From: Rosellinia necatrix
Lineage: Eukaryota; Ascomycota; Sordariomycetes; Xylariales; Xylariaceae
NCBI GenBank assembly: GCA_021209875.1
Contig: JAGYVD010000005.1
Coordinates: 4,192,001-4,256,000, forward strand
Direction of reading: 5' to 3'
DNA length: 64,000 nucleotides
In this document: in pieces, positions 9,946 through 23,300 of the stretch
Position numbering within the stretch: the first letter of the stretch is position 1
Layout: each line of letters opens with the position of its first letter
Position numbers and translations under genes: made by a program
Notes under the pieces: model-generated
Database searches by the model: none
Told to the model about the DNA's origin: nothing
The model's input: only the letters and a program-made list of their open reading frames with translations

Positions 9946-12900
9946 AAGAGCTGCGCTGATTAAAAAGTTCTACTAATTTTAGCAAAGTCTGTTATATAAG
10001 CTGTTACGGTCGGCTTTTTTTTTAACGTTTATTTATACAGTAAGGCGTAAACTATGCTAGTTTTAATATTTTTTAATAAATTTTCCGCTGTATTAAAATT
10101 GTTTTTTATTATTTATTAATTATATTTATAATTTTATTTTTTATTTAATAAAATAATTAAAGCTGTTGCGTTTTTAATTAAAACAATATTTAAAAATAAT
10201 TTTTATTTTATATATATATTTTTTGCGGAAATTTTGTTTAGCATTTATAAGTTTAAGTAGCAGCATTTATTATTTAAAAAAGTCGGGTTTTTAAAAGTTG
10301 CGCGTAAATATTCTATAAAAATTATTAAATAAATATAGAAATTATTAAAAAGTTTAATTTATAAGCTAGGTTTTTATTTATTGTTTAATTATTTAAAGTT
10401 CTAATTTTTATTAAAAATATTTTTAATAATCGACTAAACAAATAATATTTTTATATAAATATAAATAAACTTAATTTTTTTATTTAATTTTAATAAACAG
10501 TGTTTAGCATTATAATTATGTTTTACTACAGCTTAAACAAAATTTATTATTAAATAGGTGTTCTAACGTAAATATTTGTAAAAAAAGCATATATCCAAAA
10601 AAAATTTGATTTTATTAAAATGAATAAATATTTTTAATATAATAAATAATTTAAACTTAAATAGCTGTTTATAAATGATTAAATATATAATATTATTATA
10701 TGCAGCATTTAAATTTTATTATTAAAAAATATAATATTTATTTAATCTGCTTTTAGTTTAATAAATATATAATATTATGATATTATTTTAATTACTTAGT
10801 TTTTATGTTTTAATAAACTGTTTGTTTATAAATAATATATAGCTATTATTATTAGCTTAATATTAAATAACTTTTATATATTTTATAAAAATTAGATATA
10901 AACTTTTAGTTTTTATTAAAAATAATTTTTTAAAAATGCTTTAGTTGCTTAATAAAAGTTATTTAGTTAAAACAGTGCTTTATTTTTTATTATATATTTT
11001 TATATTTAAAAATTAATAGTATATATGTTAAAACAAAACACAAAACTATGATTATAATATTATATATATTAAAATATAATTTTTATTGTTTAACTATTAA
11101 AAATGTTTTTAATTTTAATTTTTAAAAATATTAAAATAAAGTTTATATTTATAATATATATAAATAATAAGTTTTCACATTTAATTAATTTTAGCTTTTT
11201 ATGAATAATTATTTATTAATTTAGTAAAAGTTATATATGTGATAATATTTAATATAATTTTTATTATTTATATTTTATTAGCTATTATAAATCGTTTTAA
11301 TATTTATATTATTTATTAAGCATTTTAATACTGTTTTTTATTATACGTTTATTTTAAAATTATTTAATTATGCTGATCAGAATATATAAACATTTTATAT
11401 TTATATATATATTATATATTAGTTTATCTGCAGTAATATTAAAAAAATACTCCAGCTTAAATTAAACAGCGAAATTTTTATCGCCCTTTTTCAAAAATAT
11501 TTTTAAACTTTTTAATATTTATAGTTTTTATATATGCTGTTAAAAACTTATTTTTAAAGTTTTATTTATAATTATTTTTAATATACATATTTAAAACGTA
11601 GCTTTTAATTTTTGTATATTATATTTAATATAAGTTTATTATTTATTTTTATTAGTTTTTATTTATTTTTAAACATTTAATATTATTTATAAACTATTAA
11701 AAACGTTTAATATATGGTTTAGCTTATTTGGCAAATAGTATATATGTAGTCCATATTATAATAAATAAATAAATTAATTAATTAGTTAATAATTAACGCG
11801 TTTAATAGCTATAGTTTTTAAAATTGTTTATTTAATAATATTTTTAATAACTAAATAATTTATGAATATAATTATTAGATTTTTATTAAATTATATTATT
11901 ATATGCAGCTTTTAGCAGTTTAAATTAAGTATGCTCTTTTTAGTTTTAAAGGTTTATAGTTTATTTTTATGTTAACTAATAATTTATTTAAATATATTAT
12001 TAATTAAATATTAGTATTAAACATTATTTTTTAGTTTCTATATATTTTTAGCTTTAAATAAAAATCTATTACATTAAAACTTTTATATATTAATCCGTTA
12101 ATTTATAAAAATATTTCTGTATATAAGTTATAATAAAATAAAATAATTTTTTATATATAGTATTTTATATAGTTTTAAATAAAATGATTTTTAAAGCGGT
12201 TAATGTATAATATTTAGTTTTTTGGTTTTAATATATTTTATTTGCTTATTGTTAGTTAATAAAACAGTTTTTTTTTTATAGCAGCTTAATTACCTTTATA
12301 TAATATAAAATCAAGCTATATAAAAATCTTATCGTGCTTATATATTATTTAATAGCTTTTAATTAATTTAAAAAAACTTAAATTATAAATTGCTACAACG
12401 TGGCTTTTTAGTATTGCTATTTTAAACGTGTTTATTTTAAATTTAAATAAGTTTATTAAAAAATAGCTAGGAAAAGATTTTGTTAATAATATAACTATAT
12501 ATTTGTTTTAAATAACTTAAATATAATTTTTAATGCTTTTATACTGTTTAATAATGTTTAGAAATATTATTATATTATTTATAAATATTTTATAGTATTT
12601 TATTATATTTTAAAAAGTTATTTATAAAGCGTTATATATAAGCTAAAAAATTAGAAAATTTTATTACTACAACGTAGTATTTTTTGATTTTTTAAACTTA
12701 TTATTATAAACCGGTTTTCAAAGTCTAAATATATTAAAACTAATAAAAATATTATTGCGTTAATAATAGTTATAAAATGCTTTTTCTTTTGAAAAATCTA
12801 ATTATTTCCGCTTGTAATAATAATAAATAATTGTTTAATATAGCTATTTTATTAAAATCTTTTAAATTTATAATTTTTAGCTTTTTATATTATAATCATA

Positions 12901-15900
12901 AAATATATAAACAAAGTTAGTTTATTAATTTATTTTATGTGGTTTTTTTATAAAAGTCGATATAAATTTTATTAAAAAATCTATGTTTTTATAACTAAAT
13001 AAATATATATAACTTATAAGCTTAATGTTTTAGTTTTGTTAACTTTTTATTAAAAAAGCTTTCAATTATTATTTAATTAATATATTGATTATTTTTTTGT
13101 TTTATTAAATATTAAAAGCTTTGGCTATTTTTTTAAACTTTTTAGCTAAAAACGTTTTTTTTTGCATATATATATATGCTTATAAAAATAATTATTTTTA
13201 GTATACTTATAAATTGTTTAATTTTTAATATGAATATAACTTTAAAGATTTTAAAACGTATTATTTTTAATATTAATATGCTTTTGTTTTTTTATTTAAA
13301 AAAGTTTATTATATTTTTTATAATATTTATAAGCAGCGTTTTAAAAAAAAACATAGCTAAATAAGCTTTTATAAAATTAGCGATTTTATTTAATATTAGC
13401 ATATTATATAAAAATATATTATTTGTTTCTATTGTTATATTTATTAAAATTATTTTAAACTATATATTTATATATACTAATATTTTAATTTAATTAAATA
13501 TTTATAAAAATCTTTTTTTATAAGTATAAAAATAGTATTAAAAATAGCTTTACGCTATTATTTATATTAGCAATTATAGCTGTAGCTGCAACTATTAATA
13601 CGTTTAAAGCTTTTTTTATAGTTATAATAAAATAGCCTTAATTTTTATTTTTTTATATTATGTTTATTTTAATTTTTTAGCAATTATAACGCGTTTTATA
13701 AACGTGTTAATTATTAATATAACCTGTAATATTTTGGCGTTAATACTTATATTTATAGCCGCTGGGGTAGTTTTTAACGTAAAAAAGCTAAAATTGCGGT
13801 CGGTAAATAAAGCTTTATATTTAACAGCTATATAAGCTTTTTTTTTGTTTTAAAAAATTTTTTTTTTGCTTATTATTCTTTTTATGTACTTATATTTTTA
13901 GGCTTAAATATTAAAATTTAATTTAAACTTGTTTAAAATTAAAAATTAAATTATATTAGTTTTATAGCTTATAATTGCCTAATATAAAAAAAAAATTATT
14001 TTTAAAAAATAGGTTAAGTTTTAGTTTTTTTATTACCTAGTTTTTTTTATAGAATTTTTATTTTATTAATTTTTTTTATCGTTAGTTTTTCTATAAATAA
14101 ATAAAAACTTTGCTTATTTTTTAAATTTAATCAGCTTTAGTTTAATATTTTAAAAAAATCTGCGTTATTTTTTGTTATATGTTTTAAAATATTTAAAAAG
14201 CTCTGCTAATATATATTATATTTATATTTAAATCAGCACATATATTTACTTTATTATTTATTTTAAAGTTTTATATTTTAAATTATAACTAAGTATAACA
14301 TGCAAATTTTCTGTTTTTTTTTATATTATATATAAAAGCTTTTTTAATATATTTTATTTTTTAGCATTTTATAAATAATTAACAGTTTTTATTTATTTAA
14401 TCATTTTTTGCTTAAAATATACTGTTGCATTTTTTACTATATTTGTTTTAGCTTGTTTATAATATTATAAATGCTTGAAAAGTAAATTATATAATAATAT
14501 TAATATAATGCAATATCTGCATATATGTTTTTTTAAATTAAATAAAAACAATATAATTCATTTTTTACAGCAGATATTAAGTTTATATTTATATAAGTGC
14601 TAGATTTTTTTATTACTAGTAATAAATTTTTTATAGCATTACTAATACGTTAAGTTTGCTATTAACTAATATAACATCGTAAATATATATATATTTTAAT
14701 AAATAATAGTTTAACTAACTTTTATTAGCTTTTTTAAATATATAATCTTAATTGTTCTAATTATCAATATAATTTCTATTATTATAATCATTTCTGCTAC
14801 GTTAATTATTATCTTTTAATTATTAATTGTTTTTATTAAAGTAATAGTTTTTATAGTGTTTACGTTTTTGTAAAAAGCTAGATTATTAGTTGTTTTCTTA
14901 CTTTTAATTATATTAATTATTACGGATATATTTACTGCTGTTGCAACGTTATTAGTTTTTATTATTATTTTTGAGTACTGTTTTTTTAATTAGTTATACA
15001 AGCGATTTTTAAATCAGTATTTAAAATAACGATTATTTTTAAAAAAGGACCTAAGTTAATATATATATTTTTAAATATTAAAAGTTATTCATTGTGGAAA
15101 ATACGCTGTATTTTTTTATCTATTAATTATTTTTTTTAGTTAAGTTTTATAACTCTTCTCTGATTTTTTTAATTTTAAATATATATTTTTTACTTTGCTA
15201 ATTTTAACAAAATAGTTTTAAAAACTGCTTGATTTTTAATTTTATGCTGTTATAAATTTATGCTATTAGTCCGCGCTAATTATTATTATTAATATTTAAA
15301 ATATCTATAGCATGTATACATTTTAATTATTTTTATGTATAGTAAAGTAAAATATATAAGTTTTAATATATATTATAAAACGTTAAATAATTAGGTTTAA
15401 ATAGTTATATTAGCGTTTATTATAAAACGTCGTAATATTATTTTTATTATTTAGCTTATGTTTTTATAACGTAGCTTTATATATATTATAAAGCTTAGCT
15501 TGTTGTTTTATTATAAAACTGCCGGTCTTATAAAAAATATTTAAAACAAAAATAAATTTTATTATTTCATTTTATATTAGATTTTTTTAATTTTTAAAAA
15601 TAAAAATAAACGGTTCATAAAAAATATATATATCGGTAAAAAATAATATTCTTCTTTTTAATTATTACGCTGAAATCGTTAAAGTTATTATATAATAAAT
15701 CAAATATATTAAATTTTTTTTTTTAGCTTGATATTTTTGCTATAAATATTTATAAATTAAATATTTAACCGGTTAAAACTTTTCTGGTTATATTTTTTTT
15801 TTTTATTTGTTTTGTTTAGGCTATAATTAAAATTTAATAAATAGTTAAATAAGTCTAAGTTATCAGATGTTTTCATTTTTTTTATTTTTTTAAAAAATTT

Positions 15901-16843
15901 CAAATTTTTAAGCTGTATAAATAACGGTTGGCCTAATAATGCGCTGTTTTACTGCTTTTAGCTTGCTGTTTAGTTATTTATTAATACAAGCTTTTTTTTA
16001 TATAAGTTATTTTTTTTGTTGTGTTTTTTTTTATACTAAATTTCGGCATAGTTCTATTTTTTTAAATTTAAGCTTTATTTTATTATTTTAAACATATTTA
16101 ATATAATAGCTTATATTTTTTTAAAGCTTTTATTTGTTTATTATTTTAAATAAAAAAAATAAGTCATAATATATTCATTTAAGCCTACATTTTAAAAAAT
16201 AATAATAATTTTTTTTTAAAAAAAAAAGCTTTTTAAAGTTGTTTTTTTTAATTTATTATTTTAAACAGTTACTGTTTTTTAATTTTAAGTTCTGCTAACA
16301 GCTTTATTTTAAGCTTTAAATATTTAACTGTTTTTTTTAGTTAATTTATTATTTAGTTATTTTTGCTTTAAAGCATTATTTTAAGCCTATAAATGTTTTT
16401 TTTTAATAACTGTTAATAAGCTTAATAAATTAATAAAATAAATTATAGTATAAAAAATAAACTAAATAAATAATCCGCGTTAAACAGCTAGTTTAATATT
16501 TATAACGTTTATTTTATTGCTAGCTAAAATATAAAAATATATATTAAATTTATTGCTTATTTTTATTATATATTTATAAAAAGAATTTAGCGTTTTTAGC
16601 TAGCTATACTGTTTAAATAATTTTTTGATTTTTAAAGCGGATCTCTAGTGAAAATAATATTTAGTTTTAATAAATATATTAAATATAATAAAAACTTCTG
16701 TTTAGCTTACTTAACCAAAGTATGCTTTTAATAGCAGTCATATATTTTATAATTATAAAAATAATAAAAATAGTTTTATTTTTTAAAAAAAAGGTTTAAT
16801 AGTTTAGTTTAATTTTTATAAAAAACGTTATAAAAGTATTAAT
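9946..16843. mobile_element. Family C interior, RIP-saturated
   Basis: About 6.9 kb, T-rich on the plus strand, with stops throughout. The first 70 bases (to about 10015) keep more G and C than the rest. A mild GC island lies at 13735-13805 (GCCGCTGGGGTAG, GCGGTCGG). A fragment of a hAT terminus lies at 11728-11757. The open run at 13176-13364 is Ile/Phe/Lys-rich low-complexity sequence, not a gene. Gag, protease, reverse transcriptase and integrase are expected here from family knowledge but none can be read. Confidence 0.6.
11728..11757 (+). mobile_element. Stray hAT terminus fragment
   Basis: TTGGCAAATAGTATATATG followed by TAGTCCATATTA closely matches the left end of the hAT element (TTGGCAAATTAGTATGTAGTCCATAT at 4516 onward), with a one-base deletion and a four-base insertion. 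The CAGGG tip is lost. I found no matching opposite end nearby, so it is a truncated copy or a badly degraded small derivative inserted in the family C element. Confidence 0.6.
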
Positions 16844-17047
16844 TTAAAAATATATTATAAAAAGTATAAAATATATATTATAAAAAATAAAAAACTAGCA
16901 AATCTAAGCTAAGCTAAAGTTCTACTTAAGTATAGGCTAGGGCTTATATATATAAAGCTAGGCCTAATTAGGTTGTATGTATGGCCACGGGCTATAGCAC
17001 CTCAAGCCAGGGGCTTATATAAGCGCTCCCTCTACGCGCGCGTATTA
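16844..17047 (+). repeat. Family C LTR, right
   Basis: The inner (left) 70 bases align with the left LTR almost entirely by G-to-A and C-to-T changes (for example GGACTAGC becomes AAACTAGC). The outer 90 bases are nearly intact, with GGCCACGGGCTATAGCACC and GCGCTCCCTCTACGCGCGCG. The exact start is uncertain by one base because of a single-base difference. Confidence 0.85.
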
Positions 17048-17052
17048 TTAGC

Positions 17053-17110
17053 ATATTTTTAGTTTTGCGCAGCTAAAAACCTAAACTAAGTTTTTTCATA
17101 AGAAAAGGAT
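17053..17110 (+). mobile_element. End of host element interior with polypurine tract
   Basis: A short remnant between the family C insertion and the family D LTR. Its last bases AAGAAAAGGAT (17100-17110) form a purine tract directly before the TG of the LTR, where an LTR retrotransposon carries its plus-strand primer. This orients the host element on the plus strand, with its interior to the left. Confidence 0.65.
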
Positions 17111-17379
17111 TGTTATAACTTACAGCTATAATAGCTTTAATTAACTAAATAAATCAATAGTTTAGCAGCTTTTGATTAGTTCCCCGACTAAATATGTACA
17201 AATATAAAGTAGTAAATATAATAAGCTAGTTATATAATAAATAGCTAGTAATATATACAACTAAAAATTCTGGCCGTCGGGCCTATATATAGTTTTTTTT
17301 TTTCTTAACTTCAGTTTCTTTTTTTAATACATAGGTATCATTAGGCTTTGCTCTAACTGCCGCTATTGCAGCCATTACA
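17111..17379 (+). repeat. Family D LTR, probable 3' LTR of the nested host element
   Basis: 269 bp from TGTTATAACTTACAGC to GCAGCCATTACA, aligned end to end with the clean copy at 51669-51938; differences are nearly all C-to-T or G-to-A. The left 190 bp is heavily mutated and the right 80-110 bp is spared (GGCCGTCGGGCC, CTGCCGCTATTGCAGCC). The purine tract at 17100-17110 and this gradient both say the interior lies to the left, so the 5' LTR would lie beyond the left edge of the window. The flanks AGGAT and ATAAA do not match, as expected if this is one LTR of a pair. Copia-type is a guess. Confidence 0.75.
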
Positions 17380-18162
17380 ATAAATATTTTTTTTAAATAT
17401 ATAATAGCTTAGCTTTTTTTTTCATTTTTAAATTAATTAATTAATTTATATATAATTTTTTAAATCGCTAGCATTTTAATACATGTTAATTTTAAACTAA
17501 TAGTTGTTTTTAATAATTTTTAAATAATTTTAAAATTATTTCTTTTATAAATAATCTTTTTATTAAATATATGCTGCATTAAACAGTTTTATATATAATT
17601 AATGGTTTTAATTAATATAAATAATATTAAAAATTTATTATATATTGTTTTTTAGGCCGCCGTTTTTTTTTATAAATAATCTTTAAAAATCGTTCCGATT
17701 TTTTATATTATAATTAAAAAACTAATGTTATTTCAGCATAAATATTTTCATATTGTTGCTACTACGGCTATTATATTTGCTGCTGCTGCTGCTACTGCTG
17801 CTTTATTTTTGTATTTTTTCCTTGTTTATTTGTTTTTTTTTGTTTATTTCTGTTACTGCTGCAGCTATTATTATTTAAGCTGCTGCTGCGGCGAAAAAAG
17901 CAGGCTTAACCGCTGTTTTTTTTGTTATTAATTCTGTTTTTAAAAAAACGGCTGATTTAATAATAATTAATATTATTAATAAAACGCTAGCTAATATTGA
18001 TAATATTAAAATATCAAACGGTAAATTTAATCATTTTATATTTAATTTAATTTTATATGTTTTTTTAAAAAATTCTAATTTATTATATATATTAATTTTT
18101 TTTTAACAAGCTTCAACATTAATTTTTTTAATAAAAAGCTTTAAAACTATTTATATTTTTGC
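17380..18162. other. AT-rich spacer with a GCT repeat
   Basis: About 780 bp of AT-rich DNA between the D LTR and a family B element. It holds a GCT-type trinucleotide run at 17778-17802. An open run at 17725-17931 is composed of this repeat plus T-rich codons and is not a credible gene. The origin of this sequence is unknown. Confidence 0.4.
17778..17802. repeat. GCT trinucleotide repeat
   Basis: TGCTGCTGCTGCTGCTACTGCTGCT, one unit changed to ACT. It would read as alanine on the plus strand (or on the minus strand as GCA codons). It is conspicuous because its complement contains CpA, the preferred RIP target, yet it survives. A related GCAGCT-rich stretch lies at 38328-38378. Confidence 0.8.
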
Positions 18163-18415
18163 TGTTGCACCAGTTACAAATAAGAAGTCAAGGCTCCAGC
18201 AATAAGTGATGTATTATACGAAAAATCTACTGATAAACAAAAAAAAAGTAAGTAGGAGGAATGAGCCTATTAAAATTCCGACTAAGTGTAAGTGTGTAAA
18301 GTAGGTCCAGTTTATCTGCGTTATAGCTGGTCTATACGCACTAGTTAGCAATAAATATACAGATAATCTGCCCGTGCTATATATGCTATAATTAAAGAGC
18401 TAGTTATTTATAGCA
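18163..18415 (+). repeat. Family B LTR, copy 2
   Basis: The left end TGTTGCACCAGTTACAAATA and the next 60 bases are almost clean. The right half is mutated: the CpG-rich tail reads TATATATGCTATAATTAAAG where copy 1 has CATGCCGCGGTTGAAG. Confidence 0.85.
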
Positions 18416-21400
18416 ATTTTTTTAAAAAAAAAATAGTTTGTTTATAAAATATATTCAAGTTTTAAATATATAACTTTTATATAATATTTTTAATAAAGAA
18501 AATTGCTTTAAATATTTATTTATATTATATTTTTAAGCTTTTATATTATTACGTTATTATATAAGTTTTGTTATATTATATTATTTTTTCATGTTTATTT
18601 TAGCTCATGTTTATTTTTGTTTTTATTTTATTATATTTTTTATATAGTTTCATTATTATTTTTATATATTATATTAAACTTTTTTTTATAGCTTATAACT
18701 AATTGTTTAATTTTATTAAAAGTTCTGCTGTTTTAAATTTATATTATAATTTTTTTAAGAATTTTATATTATTTTTGTAGTTTTTATTAAATATTATTTA
18801 TCATTAACATTTTTTTTAATCAATTTAATATTATAGGTTTTTATAATATATTTTTCAACCTTTAATTTTTTATAATAAATTTTTTTATAGTTTAATTAGT
18901 TTTTATTTGAATTTTTAACTTTTAGTTTTAATAATAAATTGTTTAAATATAATTATAATTAAGTACTGTAATATTAGTTTATTAATTTTTATATAAATAA
19001 TATTTTTAAAATAAATAAATTTTATTTTTATTAATTATTTTAAATTTTTATCATATTATATAATAATTTAATTTATTAAACAAACAGCTTATTTTTTATA
19101 AATCTTTTTTAATATTAATATAGAGTTTTCTATATTAAAGTCAGAGTTATATCATTTATAGTTAGCTTATTTTATTATTTACGTTTAAATTTATTCTAAA
19201 TATTTTTAACAGAATTTATAAAATAAATTATTTTTAATACTTTATTTTATCCTTTTATTTTAACTGTTTTTTTTAATTAATAACGTTTTTAGTTTTTTAT
19301 AGCTGTTTTATTTTTTATTTAAAATTAAAAAACATTAAAGGTTTTATTTTTATTTTATATAGTAATACTTTTATAAACTTATAAAATAATAATGTTTAAA
19401 CATAGTTTATTATTAGTATTTATTTTAATTAATTGTTTAAATAATAACTAATATAAAGCTTTAATTATTAATTAAAATATTTATTTGTTATTTTTATTTA
19501 TTTAATAATTTTATAATGTTCTATAAAAGCTGATATATGTTTTATATGTATTAATTTATATAATTTATTAATAAAAACTAAAATAAATTATAGTCTTTTA
19601 TTTAATATTATATTTATAAATATATTAAATATTTTAAATAAACTTTTATAATGTAAATTTATTATATTAATTATTATAGCTTATATTATATAAAATATTA
19701 TTTATGTTTTTTTTAAATAGTTTATTATAATTAGCATATTATTATATTAATATTTAGTTTTAAGCATTTATTAAAAGTTTATTATTAAATATTGCTATAT
19801 ATAATTAAAAATTAATCATAGTTTTAAAAACTTTAAAGTTTGATTATACAATATTTTTACTAGCCAGCATTTTATATAATTTCCTATATATATATTATAA
19901 CTATTAACTAGTTTAAGCTATTAATATTTTTTATTATTAGTTTTTAGTTTTATATTTGTTTAAATAAGCAGGAAGCATGTGATTATAAATTTTTAAATAA
20001 GCTTTATTTTTAAATAAAATTATTAAAAACTATTAGGTTTTATATATTATTATTAATTTATTTTTAAATTACTAAAAGTTCTTGCTTTTTACTTTTTTAG
20101 CTTTTTATTTTAAATTTTCTTTTTAGTTTTTTTTTAATATTTTATTAATTAATTAAAAGCTATTCAATTTTTTCAGTTTTTTTAAACCTAGTATAAAAAC
20201 TTAATATTTTTTGTTTATAAAAGTATTATTTTTGCTTTATTAATAATAAATTAAAAAATTGCTAAATATTTTTATATTTTTTTAAGCGTTTTATATTATT
20301 AAGTTTTTTTTGTTTATATAATAAAACGTTGATTATTATTTTTTTTTAAAAACTGAAAATAATGAAAATATTATCTTTTAAAAACAGTTTAGTTTATTTA
20401 GCTTATTGTAAGTTTAAATATTATTTTATATTAAAATGTTTTAATATTTAAGAGTTTATAATTATAAAAAACTTTTTTAATTATTTATTAGTTTTAGTTT
20501 TAGTTTTTTAACGTTATAGTTATAGCTAGTTTTTTTATTAAAAATATTCTAATTTAATTTAATATTATATAATAATTTAAAAAATAAGCTATAAAATATT
20601 ATTTATTTTTATATATTTGCAACCATATTTTTGCTGCAACTTTATTAAACAAGTTAATTTTAACTTTTATCAGCAGTTTATATTAATAATATTTTAATAA
20701 AAAGCTGTTATGAAAGCTTCTTTTAATTAATAAAAGCTTTATTATAATTATTTAATCAATTAAAAGCTTTGTTTATCATATTAAATAGTTTATTAAAATT
20801 ATAATTTAATTATATTAATAAATAAATTTTTAAAAAAGTTATAAAATTGAAAAAAATTATATATTTTTATTATAATAAAAGTTTTAACTTACTACAGTTT
20901 ACTCTTTATTAAATCAACTTATATATTTTTACTTTTAATAATATAGATTAAAAAAACTAAAATATATTATGTTATGTTTAATAATATATTATATTATTTA
21001 AATTATTTTTGTTATCATGACTTTATAGTTTATATTTAATATATTAATAAAAACGTTTCTTTAAAGTTTTATTATTTATTTTCAATGTTAATTATAACGT
21101 TACATTAAATTTTTAATTTAGTATTTTATTATATTTCATAATTATTTATTATTTAAATTTATTTAAAATTAGCAAGCCAAATAATTTTATTAGTTTTTAG
21201 CAAAGAATATATTTATATATATATATATATCTGCTTTTATATTTTTAAATGCGTTATAACTTATTAAAAATAATCTGTTATTATATAAAGTATATGTATA
21301 TAATAAAAGTTTATTATTTAAAAATTTTGTTTATTATATTTTTTTTATTTATAAACAGTAATATTAGCTTTAAAAAAAGTTTATTTACTTTAAAGTTATT

Positions 21401-23300
21401 TTTTTTTGGTTTTAATATTAAAAGTGTTTTTTTTTAATCTTATAATAAAAGCTGGTTTATATTTGTTTATAATAACGTTAATACCGGTGTTATATTATGT
21501 TTGGTTGAAAAGTTTTAAAACATAATTTTTAATAATATGTTTTTATGTTTATGGTAAAAATATCGGCTTTTTATAATTAGCTGTTTTATTTTTTAGTGAA
21601 TAATTGAAAGGTTTAGTTTTAATTTTTAATAATATAAATAAAATAGATATTTATTTTTAATAAGCATTATAAAAATATAATTATATTAAATATAAGTTAT
21701 GTTTTTAAAAGGTTTTTTTATTTTACAAGGGTTAATATGTTTTAGTTATTAATTAAGAAATAATAAGCTATTTATATATAATATTTTATATATATATTAA
21801 AATTTACTGATTTTTAAAATATTCAAAAAAATTATTTTAATTATAAGTGATAAAAACAACTTATTTTTAAACTTTTCTTTTATTTAGTTTTATTACAACG
21901 TGTTTTTCTAGCAAGTTTTATAAAATCTGATTTAAATTAAATAAGTGTAAATAAAATATATTTATTTAAATTTAATATTTTATAATTAGCTTTTAGTTTT
22001 TTAATATGTTTATATTTCTATAAATATTATATTAATATTATATTAAATTTTCAAATGTTATAATTATATTAAAATGTTTATTTAATAAATAAAAATTAAG
22101 TTTTTAAAGCTTTATTAGCAAATCAAGATTTAATATTGGTTATTTTATAAAGTTATTTATAAACTAGTCAATATTAACTTTTAAGCAGTTTATTATTTTA
22201 TAATATTAAAATTTAAAATTCATTTTGTTTTTAATGGTTTTATTATAAAATTTATGTATTAAACTTTTTTTAAAAACTTTTAAAAAAATATGTTTTATTT
22301 TTAATTAAGCAAATTAATTATTTATTAGTTTAATTTATATAAAAGATTTTATAAACAGATTTATTTTTTAATTATTATTTTAAATTTAATTATAATATAG
22401 TTTATAGCAGCGTTATTAAGACTTTTTATAGCTTAAATATAAAAGTTTATAAAGGACGGCTTAATATAACTTGTTTAATTTTTATTAAGCTTTTATATAA
22501 TTTTTTATAAGTTAATAAAATAGCTTTATATTATTTTTAGTTTTATAGTTTTATTTTTAAGTTTTCTTATATTTTTTTAATTTTTGTTTAATTAGATTAT
22601 ATTTGCTTTAAATTTTTAGCTCATATAAAAATAATTTTTATTTATTTTATAATCTCTTGTATAAAAAATAATAGTTTATTATTATTTATTAAAATATTAA
22701 TAATATATATATTTAAAGTTTTATTTTATTAAATAAAACAGCAGCAGTAAAAACGTTTAAGCTAAGTTAACAAATATTTTAAAATTAATTAGTTTTTATT
22801 ATTTAGCTAAATTAAAATATTTTTTTTATAATTAATTTTTATAAAAAACAGTTTGTTTGTTTTTAATAGCTAACCTTAGAAATTATTATATTAATAAACT
22901 AGCTGCTTTAAAAAAAATTTGCTTATTTTATTATATAATATTTTTTTAAATTTAAAGTTTTAAATTTATAAATAAAATTCTAAAGCAAGCTTGACTAGCG
23001 GTTTTTAAACGTTAATATTAGTTTAATTCTTAGTTTTTATAATAAATTATATTATACAGGGTTTTAAAGCTAAATTAAATATATTTAGTTTTATATGCGT
23101 TATAAGAAGTTTTGTTAATAAAATAGCTAAAAAATTTAAACGCTGCATAAAACAGCGCGGTTTTTCAATATGCTAAAGTTTTAGCTTGTTTTTAAGTATT
23201 TTTAGTTTTTATAATAAAAGCTATTTTTAAATCAGTTTAAGAAAAGTTATTTAAAAAAGCAGTCCTAATGTTTTAAAAATAAATTAAATAATTTATAAAT
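18416..23300. mobile_element. Family B interior, RIP-saturated
   Basis: T-rich on the plus strand, with stops throughout. An open run at 21249-21437 is Ile/Leu/Phe/Lys low-complexity sequence and not a credible gene. A short alternating TA run lies near 21215-21230. No retrotransposon motif could be read. Confidence 0.5.

Larger units (their letters stand above)
9742..17047. mobile_element. Family C full-length LTR retrotransposon
   Basis: A 7306-bp element with 204-bp LTRs at 9742-9945 and 16844-17047, flanked by a perfect 5-bp target duplication TTAGC at 9737-9741 and 17048-17052. The LTR begins TGAGAGGTGCACC and ends CGTATTA, originally CGTATCA as in the solo copy at 35575-35776. The interior is T-rich on the plus strand and RIP-saturated. 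Because retrotransposon coding strands are often A-rich, its genes may lie on the minus strand, but no gag or pol motif was identified, so neither strand nor superfamily is called. Confidence 0.88.

Noticed and set aside
13176..13364. A 62-codon open run inside the family C interior
   Set aside because: It consists almost only of Ile, Leu, Phe, Asn and Lys from AT-rich codons, matches no motif, and such runs are expected by chance in 64 kb.
17725..17931. A 68-codon open run with an alanine stretch
   Set aside because: The alanines come from a GCT repeat and the rest is Phe/Tyr/Cys from T-rich sequence. It has no similarity I recognise and no supporting context.
21249..21437. A 62-codon open run in the family B interior
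   Set aside because: Low-complexity Ile/Lys/Phe/Tyr composition without motif, in RIP-saturated DNA.
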